Positions 44,551 to 55,179 of a stretch of 64,000 nucleotides of DNA are shown one piece after another. Source of the DNA: Patiria miniata. Taxonomy: Eukaryota > Echinodermata > Asteroidea > Valvatida > Asterinidae. Position numbers and translations under genes: made by a program. Each line of letters begins with the position of its first letter. Within the stretch, counting starts at the first letter, position 1. The stretch lies in NCBI RefSeq assembly GCF_015706575.1, contig NW_024037076.1, positions 7,226,777 through 7,290,776 on the forward strand. The letters run 5' to 3'. The notes beneath the pieces are model-generated. The model was not told the DNA's origin, did not search any database, and was given only the letters and a program-made list of their open reading frames with translations.

Positions 44551-45792
44551 TCTCAACCAGCCTTGAACAGGAAGAGATTCAATCACAATCTCTCACTTTC
44601 TACCACAAATTTAGGCACTATGCCTTACAATGAACTCCAAACAAATTAGAATGCTTAAAATAGGGTGGGTGGGTGGGATTTTTTAACAGTGTAATGCGGT
44701 GGTGAACCAGGAGAAAAAGTGAAGGTTTCCCGCGCGCGCTCAGCATTCCCATCTATGATTGGTTAAAACCGCGCGTAACGCGCACAGAAGGCTGATGCTG
44801 GAATAACCACACTCACTCCCCCTGGACCCAAAGTGCGTTTACCGGGGACGAGCCCCGGGAAACTGTATTATTATCATACTTTAAATGCTTGTCAAAACTA
44901 CTAAATGTGCGCAGAAGATACATGTACCGGTAGGTCCCAAATTCAACCATAATGTGCCTCATCGATATCACAAAAGCAAAAGCAAAATAAAAACAAAGCA
45001 ACTTCAAGAAAATCCTATACTACTACATAGTCTTGGGGGGGCCTGATGCCACACAAACCCTGCGAAGACCGAAGAATTGCATGCTACGACATGGACAAAT
45101 ATCCCGATGGGCAGTGCGCGTAAATAAATAATTTTAGTCATGTCTTGGATGAATTTTTTTATCTGTCAACCTTTTTTCCTTGAAGCAAAACAATTTTGAA
45201 AAGAACAACAAACTAAATATTACGTCCTTTTTATCTCCTGCTATCATACCATATCAATCGATAATCAGCGGTCACGCGGTCAGGAGGTCAGGTGGACTAG
45301 GACATGGTGGACTTGACTACAACACTGGTATGAAGATACCCTGTTCAAGAAGTACCGGTAAGCTTGCACGGTGTTACATGTTTAATATCTCACAAAATTT
45401 ATTTCAGGAGAAATAGGACATTACTGATAAAGATTTTTGTTTGTAGAATAAGGCCTTGCCATAGGATATATAGTGTAGCGTTTTGCAATGCGTGACCACA
45501 GATGTTGTATGGCGTCCTCTTGCAGAATCCAAGTGCGTTATTTATAGCCGTGATGTCATACCATGCCGTTAAGCTGTGAGTAAATCTCATGAACAATTTG
45601 TTTCATCTTTGGAGGACAAATTCGGGGCTCCATAATTGTCGGTATGAATCTTAAATGATCCTTAATTGATTATCCTTAATTGTACAATGTTTCTTGATAT
45701 TCAGGGAGATCAATTGCAGTAATTTGGGGGGTTTTCTTAAGCAAATTCAGGACAAGTTTAGGGCCTACAAATTTCATATGTGATTTGTACGT
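44551..45792. other. Non-coding stretch, nothing recognised
   Basis: Includes a GGGTGGGTGGG run near 44665 and GC-rich CGCGCGCG near 44733. No gene or bordered repeat was recognised. Confidence 0.4.
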
Positions 45793-47369
45793 TAGGGCTG
45801 TGCTGAATATTCGAATATTCGGTTATTCGATCGATAATCGAATATTCAAATATTTATTTTCGAATAAGAATATTTGGTGGTGATATGCAATGAAATAAAA
45901 AGATGGAAAAAACTTTTTTTTTAACAACAAAAGTGTATTCTCAAAGTTAAGTTTCAAGTTGCTGCCAAAAAAACCCATAAAAGTAGCTTGTATATATGCC
46001 AAGCAATAATGCCATACATATATTACTTCTGCTTTGGGAGTGCTTGCAGTAAAGCCAACCCATTTTTTTAACGCCGGACTGCAACACCAATCGCTGATAC
46101 TTCCGACAAGATAAACAAGACATTTTGTCTTTCATGTCTTCACAAAACACTTCCTGACACCTTTTCATATCTAACTTCTAGCATGAGTAGTAACGTTTCC
46201 GTTGTCCGTATTTTTGTTTGTTGTTGTCCTACTTACAATCCCTACTTTCAAAAGAAAACCGCCGCTGTTTTCCCCGATGCGATCCTGGCAAGTTTCCCCG
46301 CGCGTTGGTGTTACATGTACATGTGTGCAGCATAGGAAAATGCAGCATGGCATTGGAGAGGAGCACGTGTTAATTTGCCCACGTGCGCAGTGGGAGGGGC
46401 TTACTGGATCGGCTATTGACATCGCGAAAATGGCATGCCAACATCGAAGAACTTGATTTCTTTTTTCTGTGTGGGCCTTTGTATTTTCCGTTTTCATGTA
46501 CTTATTTGGAGGACGTACTGCTCGCACAGGGTCGCACAAGAAGCGGTACATTACACTGATACAGCGAAGCCAATTCCCCCCAAAGTTTTCCATCGCCTGT
46601 TCAATCGTGTCGAATGCACGTGGTTATAGGGAATCGCCTTGCACGCAGTATGCTGCCCACAGCACGTGGCGGTGTTGTAGAAAACTTGTCATGAACCCCA
46701 ACATTACATTAAAACGTTTTGAAAACCTTGGTTCATTTACGTTACGGACTCTGGGATTTTTCTAAAAGAATTTCTTGTTTACTTTTAGGGGTAAATTTAT
46801 CATGGCTGTTAGATGTTCGCCTCAATGCCTCCGTAATTATATACATGTACATGTACAAAATAATCTAGTTCTCTCAACTGATCAGAGCACCCTTTTATCG
46901 AACACATTTTCGTTCGCTGTCCGTCAGCTTTGTTCGCTGGGTAAGTCTGCTAATTGCACCCAATATTTGCACAAATAAAACATACATAAACACTTAAAAA
47001 CTAGTTCAGCAATTATACTTTCAGTAATAGCGGGAACCTCTGGCTTATGACCTCCAAGTCGAGCAAAACGCAAGAAAAAGGGCAGACAACAAAGAGGATT
47101 TCAAACTCAAAAGAGCTCTCATTTATTTCGCCAGACAGACTTTGCAGTCAACTCACCGCACCGTACCCCTGATTCCCAGCATAGAAAACCACAGCTAGAC
47201 AAAATGTATCAAAATGTTGCAAGTTGGAATATCCAAACCTTTTAGTGGCCTATTTGTTAGAAAGTTATCTCCAGAGCACGCACTTAGCCAGACAAAAGAA
47301 CCGGGTCAGCGCACCTGTGCCCTAATTAGCCCGCCAACAATGCGCCCGCCGGAGCTCGGCTGGCGATTT

Positions 47370-47870
47370 TTTTTTTTTTTGGCTGAAATGTCACCCTTCA
47401 TGTTTTGGGTACACAGCTTATAATACATCCCCTGAGGGCAAACAAGGAAATACTGCTTTGCACGTGTCAAGCTGGAGCGTGTGTATGCCGCGCCCACGCC
47501 CATTATTTGCATAAACTTAAATATGCATTTACAATTCAAAGACCCATATTTCATTGAATAAAGACATTAAATATCATAGGTTTTTTTCTTGGAGTTTTTG
47601 GTTGTTGAGAATAAGTTTATTTAAAATGATATAAAATCATTTCCTCAATTTTTGGTGACAAAAGTGCGAGTTATTATTATAAAAGTGATTTTTTTATCCT
47701 CAATACTGTGACTAGGAAGTACACTGTTTTGTAGACTTCAAGAAGCTTCCAGTAATAGATATGCTCGGTTCCTGTTTGCGAGTTAAGGGTCGGAGAGTCA
47801 CAATAGCTGACGCCACCCGCCGTGTTTGGGGTTCACGGCTTAATACGTCCCCCATGCAAACAAGGAATCC
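47370..47870. repeat. Dispersed duplicate of about 55 bp
   Basis: A segment containing CACAGCTTATAATACATCCC and GCAAACAAGGAA near 47410-47452 recurs in similar form (CACGGCTTAATACGTCCCCC, GCAAACAAGGAA) near 47832-47868. Confidence 0.5.
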
Positions 47871-47947
47871 TTCACTCTCTAGCTTCTCTGGTTATTGTTA
47901 ATCTTTAAATTACTGACAACTGAAGAACAACTGATTGTTGTCAAATA

Positions 47948-49020
47948 CATACCTGCCAACATGGAAAAGTCAGAAGGAGGAACAGGGTGCCTACGCATCA
48001 CACACGGTGAGCGGCGCAGGCGCGCGCGCGCTAATGGGTTGGGTCCAGGGGCAATCATACAAAGTACATGTACATGTGCATGTGCCTAAAATGTTACATG
48101 ATATCCAGAAGCAGACCCAACAGACACTAATCTAAAATTAGTGGATAATTTTCTGAATTTTCCGGCCGGTTTTTGCTGATCAAAAATTTAAGAATAAATG
48201 ACTGCTGACTTACATGCTTCACAGTTTAATCACATGTAGATATTCAGTCACAGTAATACATTTTATGATGTACACTGAAAAAGCAGTGACAAGTACAATT
48301 TTATTTGGAAAAGTTCGTACATCATTGTAAGGTGTACATGGGCCTGTTACAATACACATTTTTAAATTTTTCACGATATTCCTCTCGGAATTTTTGACTC
48401 CATCGCTGCCTTTTCTCCTTCAGTGTATCATCCTCCTGGTCCATGTTGCAGTTGAAATGCTCATACAAAAACGTTGACAAAAAAAAGTGCGACTCAGCAC
48501 GGTCAAAATATCAACGAAAAACCACCAAAGACTATGAAGAAACAACGTGTGTGGAAAACAAACATGGCATCAATACGTCCACCACGCCGTGCCTGGTGAG
48601 GCCCGCGCTTAATTCAGTAAGCACGCAAGAGAGGCAGTACACCAGACGGATGACGTAGCGGGTCTCAGTATTAGCTGCGGCTAGGTTGTGGCTGATCGCA
48701 CAAGCCTGTGCGCGCGAACGGCTGCAGCCGCAGCCTTTTCGGACATGGCCTGTTCGATGACGTTTGAGTCTGGTTTACGTCCCTTTCGTCGTACATAAGA
48801 GCGAGGCGGATTTTATACCATTATGGTAGCGGCAATAGCGCCCTCAATACAATAAAACATTTTTCTCGGACAAGTGTGCGACGGCGCCGGGGCATTTTTA
48901 AATTTTTTTGTATTATTTCTTCTCTCGCAACTCGGAAAATTGGGACGTTCCGATTTTCGGGCACTTTTTATCTCCAAAATCGGAACAGTTCCGCCTAAAT
49001 CGGAACAGTTGGCAGGTATG
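47948..49020. mobile_element. Nested DNA transposon with CATACCTGCCAAC ends
   Basis: CATACCTGCCAAC at 47948 is the exact reverse complement of GTTGGCAGGTATG at 49008-49020. The interior contains a short minus-strand ORF with transposon-like charged sequence. No clear target-site duplication is visible, so the superfamily is undecided. Confidence 0.6.
48322..48444 (-). CDS. 40-aa charged ORF in nested transposon
   Basis: Reads MDQEDDTLKEKRQRWSQKFR then EEYREKFKNVYCNRPMYTLQ. An acidic start followed by a basic amphipathic helix resembles the beginning of a transposon protein. No domain is recognisable in 40 residues, and it may be a remnant or chance. Confidence 0.25.
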   Translation of the reverse strand: MDQEDDTLKEKRQRWSQKFREEYREKFKNVYCNRPMYTLQ

Positions 49021-49573
49021 CATATACCTGACTTACCTGTGAAGAAATCATGCATGGCATGCTGACGTGCGCATGTACGTTGACTACATGTACATGTATG
49101 GCATATTTTTGCTTTTGAGGGAATTTGGAATGGCCAAATAACCGAATATTCGATGGATTGGAAGGTCGAATATTCGAATATTCAATTATTCGAATTGACT
49201 CAGCCCTATTGTACGTGTCAATGAATGGGATTTGGGGTTACATTGAAGGGTTATATTGCAGTACATTGAATAGCCCAATTATTAATCCAAGTTTATTATG
49301 TCTTTAGTATATATTAGTGAACCAGTTTAACAAGATCAGTTAGTTCATCAGGTCATCGGTTCAGTTGTTGTGTTGTGCAACAAGCTGCTATATCCGTCTC
49401 CTGCGTTGGCAAGGGAACTGTAACCACATGTACATGTGGATATTCAGAGAGTAAATAAACAAGGGAACAGAGCAGAAAATGAGTTCACACTTGGAGTAGA
49501 TTTCCTCTTATGTAACTGCTACATATAGCATTTGTTCATGACAAGAAAACTCTCATATGACATAGGTTCTTAC

Positions 49574-49713
49574 CAAGTTCAAAATCCGGTGGTTTAAACT
49601 GTGTGCATCTCATGTCCAGAATGAGTGGGGGTATGTTGACACCAAATGGCCTTAACAAACCTCTGGTGGCCAGCTCATATGCCTCCTGGCTCTGAATGTC
49701 CACACCAGAGTTA
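49574..49713 (-). CDS. TRUB2: TRUB2 internal exon
   Basis: The exon is 140 bp, between acceptor GTACATCTGCAG and donor TTG|GTAAGAACC. It encodes NSGVDIQSQEAYELATRGLL, then RPFGVNIPPLILDMRCTQFK and PPDFEL. This is the TRUB2 region 'DxxxQEAYExAxRGLIRPxxxxPxxIxxxRCxxFxPPEFxLE'. It leaves one base (G) that joins to AA of exon 4718-4977. At its 5' side it needs two bases from the preceding exon, which the exon at 52774-52835 does not supply. Confidence 0.9.
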
Positions 49714-49828
49714 CTGCAGATGTACAAAAAAGGGCATTACATGTGTTTTATTGCAATTTTAACCAATATGTATATTTGTAAAAAGTTTCAAAATTATCTT
49801 ATTACTGTAACCACTGTACAATAGTATA

Positions 49829-51435
49829 CAGTAGATTCCCGTTATAGCGCTCTCAAAGGGACCGAACTGAACCGAGCGTTATAACCGCACAGCGCTGTAA
49901 CCTACGTACATGTACATGTATTTGTACATGTACACATGTACATGTACTGTATAAAATACATGTATGTACATGTACACACATACACGTACACCCATGTATG
50001 ACTGTACGGGTCGGACTATGCATACATGTAACATGTCAAGCCTGTGATTCTTCTGTTGGACACCTCCATCAAAATCATATTGTTCGTTTCAAAATGGGGA
50101 GAATGAATTCTGTTGCCACATACACAAAATAATGAAACATTTCTGTTTAAAGTCGAATAAAACAGTCGAGACAATCATGGAATCTACGGAGTTAATATTT
50201 TTAATTTGAATTTTGCCGCATAAAATATGAAAGTTTACAAAACATGCATAACCTATAACTGAACAGAAGGATTTTTGTTTGAACACTGGAACAATTTTGA
50301 GGGCCGAATGTGTCGCTTAACCAACGCAAAAAAAATCTACGAAGTCTTGAACGACCCTGGAGCAGACCGACTAGGGTTGAATTTTCATCTTCCAAACTTC
50401 ACCAAAAACATCTCAAATTAACGGCTGTTACAACATTAACATGGAAAACTTCATACATTTAAAATGATTGTACAAACGAATCTGGAAAACATTATCCCTA
50501 CTTCTCTCTTGCAGCGACGAATCAGTCAACCGTACAATACTAAGCTTCATGCACACACAACACAATCCCACTGTATGCAAAACGCACACACGTGCTCGCG
50601 ACTCGACTGCGCTGGGCGGAAGTTGCGCTATGATGAGCATGTGGCCTCCATTCCAGGCGCTCATTCATGCAGCAGGAGTGGGGAAAAAATGCCCGAATTT
50701 TTCAAGGGCCAAGACCTCATATGAATCGAAACGCGAACTTTGAAAGAAAATTCAAGATATTTTTTTTTTGGGAAAGAAGTGACTAATAAAACAGGAACAA
50801 ATATCCTATAGCCAAGGGGTAAATCGATGTCCGTCTCGTTAATAAAATAAATGTATTTAGTACATGTATAAGATTATGAAGTTTCAATACGGTGAAAAAC
50901 ACAAAACAAAACGATGCACATTTCAAATCTAGTCCCTATAATTCTGGGGGTTTTGCCTACAGAAGACGCGTGCATCATCGAACATACAGCTTTATTAATC
51001 ACCGTCTGTACCCGGACCCGTTGGATATGCCCTGAACACTACATGCATATCGGCACATACAGTATGTACATGTACCGTACGTACACCCACTGTGTGTGTG
51101 ATGCTATGATGGACTGTATGTACATGTACATCTAGTGTGTGCAACCACGTGGCGTCAGTGGGCAGACCGCGCCGCTCCTTGCGGGTTTCGTCAAATCTGC
51201 GAAAAATCTGACACTCCAAGGTGAATAGCGTTATAACAGGAATCATTTTACATGTTTTATATTGTTCCTGGGTCCTAAAATAGTGAGCGCTATATCCCGA
51301 AAAGCGTTGTAAACGGGAGCGCTGTAACCGCAGGAAAATGTACACAATGAATGGGAGCGCAGTCGGGGAAATGAAAAATGAGCGTTATATCGGCAGGAGC
51401 ATTATATCAGGGCGCGCTGTAACGGGAATCTACTG
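49829..51435. mobile_element. pogo-like non-autonomous element, TSD TA
   Basis: The left end CAGTAGATTCCCGTTATAGC is mirrored at the right by CAGTAGATTCCCGTTACAGC (reversed), with TA flanking both ends. The interior holds TACATGTACATGT tracts near 49905-49990 and GCGTTATA-type subterminal motifs, but no transposase. It lies in the TRUB2 intron between exons 49574-49713 and 52774-52835. The ends are related to, but distinct from, those of the element at 17862-19616. Confidence 0.85.
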
Positions 51436-52773
51436 TATTTCAAGGTTGAGGGTTGCGAACAAGTGGCAATTAAACAAATTATATTAAAAAAATATGCCAA
51501 TTATAATAACCATGATAATAATAATACATACCCAATTCATCAATAATGGTGTGATCAGATTACAGAGACACAAGCCGCAATGGCCATTTTTCTGTCTCCA
51601 AATGATTTCAAAGGATTTTTGAAACCTTACTGCCCTACATTTATTTCTTGGTACCTCCTGAATCCTCCAAAATCCCCACTTTGCAATTATATTACCCATT
51701 GGTACATTTTTTGAGCGTCAACTTTCCAGGGCCATCAAGTCCCACACAAACTTAAAAGTGGTTCTTGTAGCTTCTTTTTATAAATCTATTAAAATCAATT
51801 GGATTTTAAAAGATCTGTGACAATCAGGGCTAATGCAGCATTTTTCAATGAGAAAAGTATGTTTGGAACAAGAACACAAAATACATAAGATGAAAAGTCT
51901 CTGGAAAGAAACATGCTTTCCTTCCATGTACATTTACATGACATTTCACAAGTTTGGACTGTGCACAGAGTTTAAAATTCGCAAAATTCTTTTCACTTTT
52001 ACAGAAAATAGATTTCTGCATTTCCTTTTCCTAGCCAAACAACATGAATCCTATTTGATTGGACCATACCAGATAAAACAAGTTGATTCCAGAACAATGG
52101 TAAACTTGATCTCCCATCTTATATTCCTTTTATATTTTCTATTATTTATTTACAGAAACAAACTTGATGAATAAATTAGAATCATTACCGTTTCACACCT
52201 CATTTTAAAAAATCTGTACGAGAGAGCTGAAATTAAGCCTTTTTGAAAACCATTTCAATACCAATAGCAAATTTTTTTGCATGCTGAAAGTTTGTTGTCA
52301 CATGAATGTTGTCAACCACCTTGGCTATGGCTTTGCTCGTCCCCACAGCTCTCTTCCCATACACTCGTTTATTTCAGGCCGTAGTATAGTGATTCGGACC
52401 CAGCCTTACACTTTCCCAAAATTAGCAGCTACCACGTGAGCAAAATGATACGCAATCCATATGTACTGAACCAGTAATTACATGTACCAACACATGTACC
52501 GGTAGGTGATGCAACTGTGCCTGATGAACTCTTTGTGAATAGACCGGAATATGCGCAGCATTCTGGGACTGTGTGCCGCATCACAACACATACAAAGTAT
52601 CCCTAAAAAGGAAAATTATCAGTTCGTCAATCGTAGGGGAATCTAGTCTTATTATTAGACTAATGTTCATGGATAATGCCTGAAGTAAGGCCAAAGGCAC
52701 CAGATCATTTATGCACACTCACACATACACCATGTTTGACTTTGAAATTTACAACTACTGACCTTAACATTAC
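51436..52773. other. TRUB2 intron remainder, nothing recognised
   Basis: Open frames at 51484-51699 (minus) and 51833-52174 (plus) have no recognisable motif. The short TRUB2 exon expected between 52774 and 49713 was sought here and not found. Confidence 0.4.
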
Positions 52774-52835
52774 CTTCTGGTGGCTCCTCTGCATATTTGA
52801 GATGACCCTCTCAAACTTCTCTTGGGTGACATGAT
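52774..52835 (-). CDS. TRUB2: TRUB2 internal exon (62 bp)
   Basis: Follows an acceptor (TTGAATTCCAG) and ends at AAG|GTAATG. After two bases completing an Asp codon it encodes HVTQEKFERVISNMQRSHQK, matching TRUB2 'DHVTREKLDRILxxIQGSHQK'. It joins in frame to the exon at 53627-53764. It ends at a codon border, so a short segment of about six codons plus two bases is missing before exon 49574-49713. Confidence 0.85.
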
Positions 52836-53626
52836 CTGGAATTCAAGCAAAAAATTAGTACAAACATACATTCTATTTAGGAACCAGTCTTTTAGGTATG
52901 GATGAAAGAGGACAAGTGGATACCAGTTTTAATCACTTGGGGATTTTGTGGAAATAGGAAAAATTGCCTAAATTTAATTATACAGGTTTGTTGTTGGACA
53001 AAATGAATTTGCTTGCAGTTAGGGGATTTCAAAACAGGTTCATATGACTGGTTACATTTTGGAGGTAGTAATAGAGGAAAATAATTAAATCTTCTGGTTA
53101 AATGGCATATTCACTTATGTATTAAAAACTTTGGACAATGTTAAAACCGGAAAAGTGGCATCTCTGTTTCTCTCTAAATTTTGTTTTTAAAACTGCCCTC
53201 CGTCCAAAACAATTATTGATTTATTTTCAACATGTCTTTAGTAATTTAGCCCAGTGCAATGAGCATGTAGCTGAATATCTTATTGAAATTATTTTCTCAA
53301 ACTATACAATCAGCCTCACCTGTTTTACGACCCTTCGGTTGTGCAGTTTTGGGGCTTTTTTTTTTTTTTTAGCAAACTACAGTTAATCTTTCAACTCAAT
53401 CTGTCCACAGTTGACACTTATGTCAGACTACAGTTGGGGTGGCTACTTTAACTTTCTAACAAACCTCCTAATGAGCTTTTCATTTCTGGGACTACGGTTT
53501 ATTTCTTGGGATTTCACTTTTAATACAGTTACTCTCTACCAATACCAATTTCCCCAGAGATGACACTTGCCAACAACACTTTCAATTTGACTGTTACAGG
53601 ATATTTCTAACTAAACATCATCTTAC

Positions 53627-53764
53627 CAAAGGTAGATTTTTGCCAGATTTTTCCATCAGCATCATGGTTGTCTGTTGCAAAACCAAACTGGCCCTTGATG
53701 GTGTAGGTCTTTGACATTAGTGTGGTATGGTATGTATCTATGTCCTTGGTGCCAAGCTTCACAG
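53627..53764 (-). CDS. TRUB2: TRUB2 internal exon (138 bp)
   Basis: Follows acceptor GATAGTTTTAG and ends at TTTG|GTAAGATG. Encodes (A)VKLGTKDIDTYHTTLMSKTY then TIKGQFGFATDNHDADGKIW and QKSTF(D). This corresponds to the TRUB2 segment after the catalytic GHRLDxxASG block ('YTVRGLLGKATDDFREDGR...TTYD'). The family's TxxYxxxGxxGxAT-like substrate-binding strand is preserved. The exon needs one base (G) from the preceding exon, which lies outside the readable part of the window. Confidence 0.85.
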
Positions 53765-54414
53765 CTAAAACTATCCATGAGAAGAAACAAATTGGACAAA
53801 TATGTTAAATGATCAGCGAATGTCTCATATTTGACATAAATTTCACTCACCACTTGTCCACTAACATTTAAAAATCTGTTTAAAAAACTTGCTCAGGATT
53901 TTTCTGGTTAACCAATTAAATAAGAAATTTATCCTAGGATACAGGAAATCATCCTAAAACTTGAGAGTTTGCCATCTGTCCCTGTAGAGACACTCCTATG
54001 TAGGGATTTTGCCATTGAGAAACAGAAGTTTGGAATGTAATATTCGAGTCTGCAAAGGAGAAGTACTGTGACAGGATCCAGTAAGATGGTGCCGAGACGA
54101 CAAGTGACTCCACGTCACAAAAGCTAAGTACCCTTTCCATTTGTGATCTTACCCTAAAATCCTGTAGGTATCCCCACACAGCGGCCAGCGACATCAAGGA
54201 ATTATGTTTGGCAAACCTTAAATACTCCCTCAAGTCTTGCCTTAGCTCAGTTAGCCAGCACAAACCCAAGCAGCCCAAGCAAGCCACCATTACAGGTATC
54301 ATCATCACAGACATCATGACCCCCAACCCTTCCCATTAGAACCCTTCTTTTTCAGAAAGGGAAACAATAGACGGGCAGAAGAAGGAATGCGATGCTCTCT
54401 GCTCTACTATTGAT
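53765..54414. other. TRUB2 intron, nothing recognised
   Basis: A minus-strand frame at 53949-54326 has no family match and uneven composition. The upstream TRUB2 exon with the catalytic Asp was not found. Confidence 0.4.
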
Positions 54415-54702
54415 ATGCTGATGAGCTCTCCTTCTCGTGGTGCCTATGTCCATTCAATGCCCCCGCCTTGTGCCCTGAGCCGTAACCGTCCATGTGCGAC
54501 CACGGGCCAAGCTAGTCCAGCAGTGTCAACAGCCAACCGCTTTGCTGCATTAGCTACGGAAGATGTCAATCTCATCATCATGAAAGACAACATTGATGAT
54601 CCACGGACTGAGGCTGAGTTGCTGATTGACTCCTACTACAAGGCTTTGACGCCAAGTGTCCAACCTGGCAAGAAACAGGAATGTTCAACACTCCCCAACT
54701 AG
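54415..54702 (+). other. 95-codon ORF, possibly LINE ORF1 remnant
   Basis: Reads ...SPAVSTANRFAALATEDVNL and RTEAELLIDSYYKAL. A Ser/Pro-rich stretch followed by 'NRFAALxxED' is a style seen in non-LTR ORF1 proteins. No zinc knuckle is visible, so this is weak. Confidence 0.3.
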
Positions 54703-55179
54703 CTTGACCAACGTTTTAGCCAGCGAGCCATGCAGGCCGTGTTAGCATGTCCAGTTGTGAAAAAATCATGGGCTATATTTCCAAGCACGGCTTGTATTTT
54801 TAAACTGAAGCCGTGCTAAAAATATTAGAAAATCTATTTCAGTGATGGGGAATTTCAGGTGAACAATTTGTGATTTTAATTTCTGAAATAAAAGGCAAAA
54901 TATTTATGGTTTTCTTGGACAATTCAAAACATTAAGACATTTAACGCAGGCAACATTCATTTTGCGGCGCAACCACGCACGCTCCAATCCCGCAGCCTTG
55001 ATTGTGGTCCGATTTTAGTCTGGTACATGTATACGTTTCGTTTGGTACAAAATTGTATCTGTACATGCACAACGGAAAAGGGAAACTAGCCATCTCGGTA
55101 CAGTGATGGCTAGTAAAAGGGGGAAAATAACCCACTTTTGTAAGATAGATATTGGCCTTCAAAATATGCTATTTTTTAT

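Larger units (their letters stand above)
45793..49208. mobile_element. hAT-type DNA transposon, 3.4 kb, perfect 8-bp TSD
   Basis: The left end is TAGGGCTGTGCTGAATATTC. The right end, reversed, is TAGGGCTGAGTCAATTCGAA, with AATATTCGAATATTCG motifs just inside both ends. TTGTACGT flanks both sides (45785-45792 and 49209-49216), an exact 8-bp duplication as expected for hAT. No hAT transposase (BED finger, RW or C-terminal dimerisation block) was recognised, so the copy is non-autonomous. A second element (47948-49020) is nested in its right third. Confidence 0.9.
4978..49573 (-). other. TRUB2 intron of about 44.6 kb, transposon-filled
   Basis: The donor (AACTTG|GTAAGAACC, minus strand, at 49574/49573) and acceptor (TGTACAG|AAATTG at 4978/4977) join two TRUB2 exons in frame with no residues missing relative to the human protein. 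Nearly all mobile elements listed between these points therefore lie in one intron. No other host exon was recognised inside it except possibly the unidentified ORF at 24689-25492. Confidence 0.8.

Noticed and set aside
44695-44780. CpG-island promoter from GC-rich CGCGCGCG
   Set aside because: The stretch is too short and no gene start follows.
46171-46593. hAT transposase on the minus strand
   Set aside because: No BED finger, DDE-block or dimerisation motif; Cys/His residues are not in zinc-finger spacing.
53949-54326. Upstream TRUB2 exon
   Set aside because: The frame has no GHRLD or other TruB motif and no matching splice phase.
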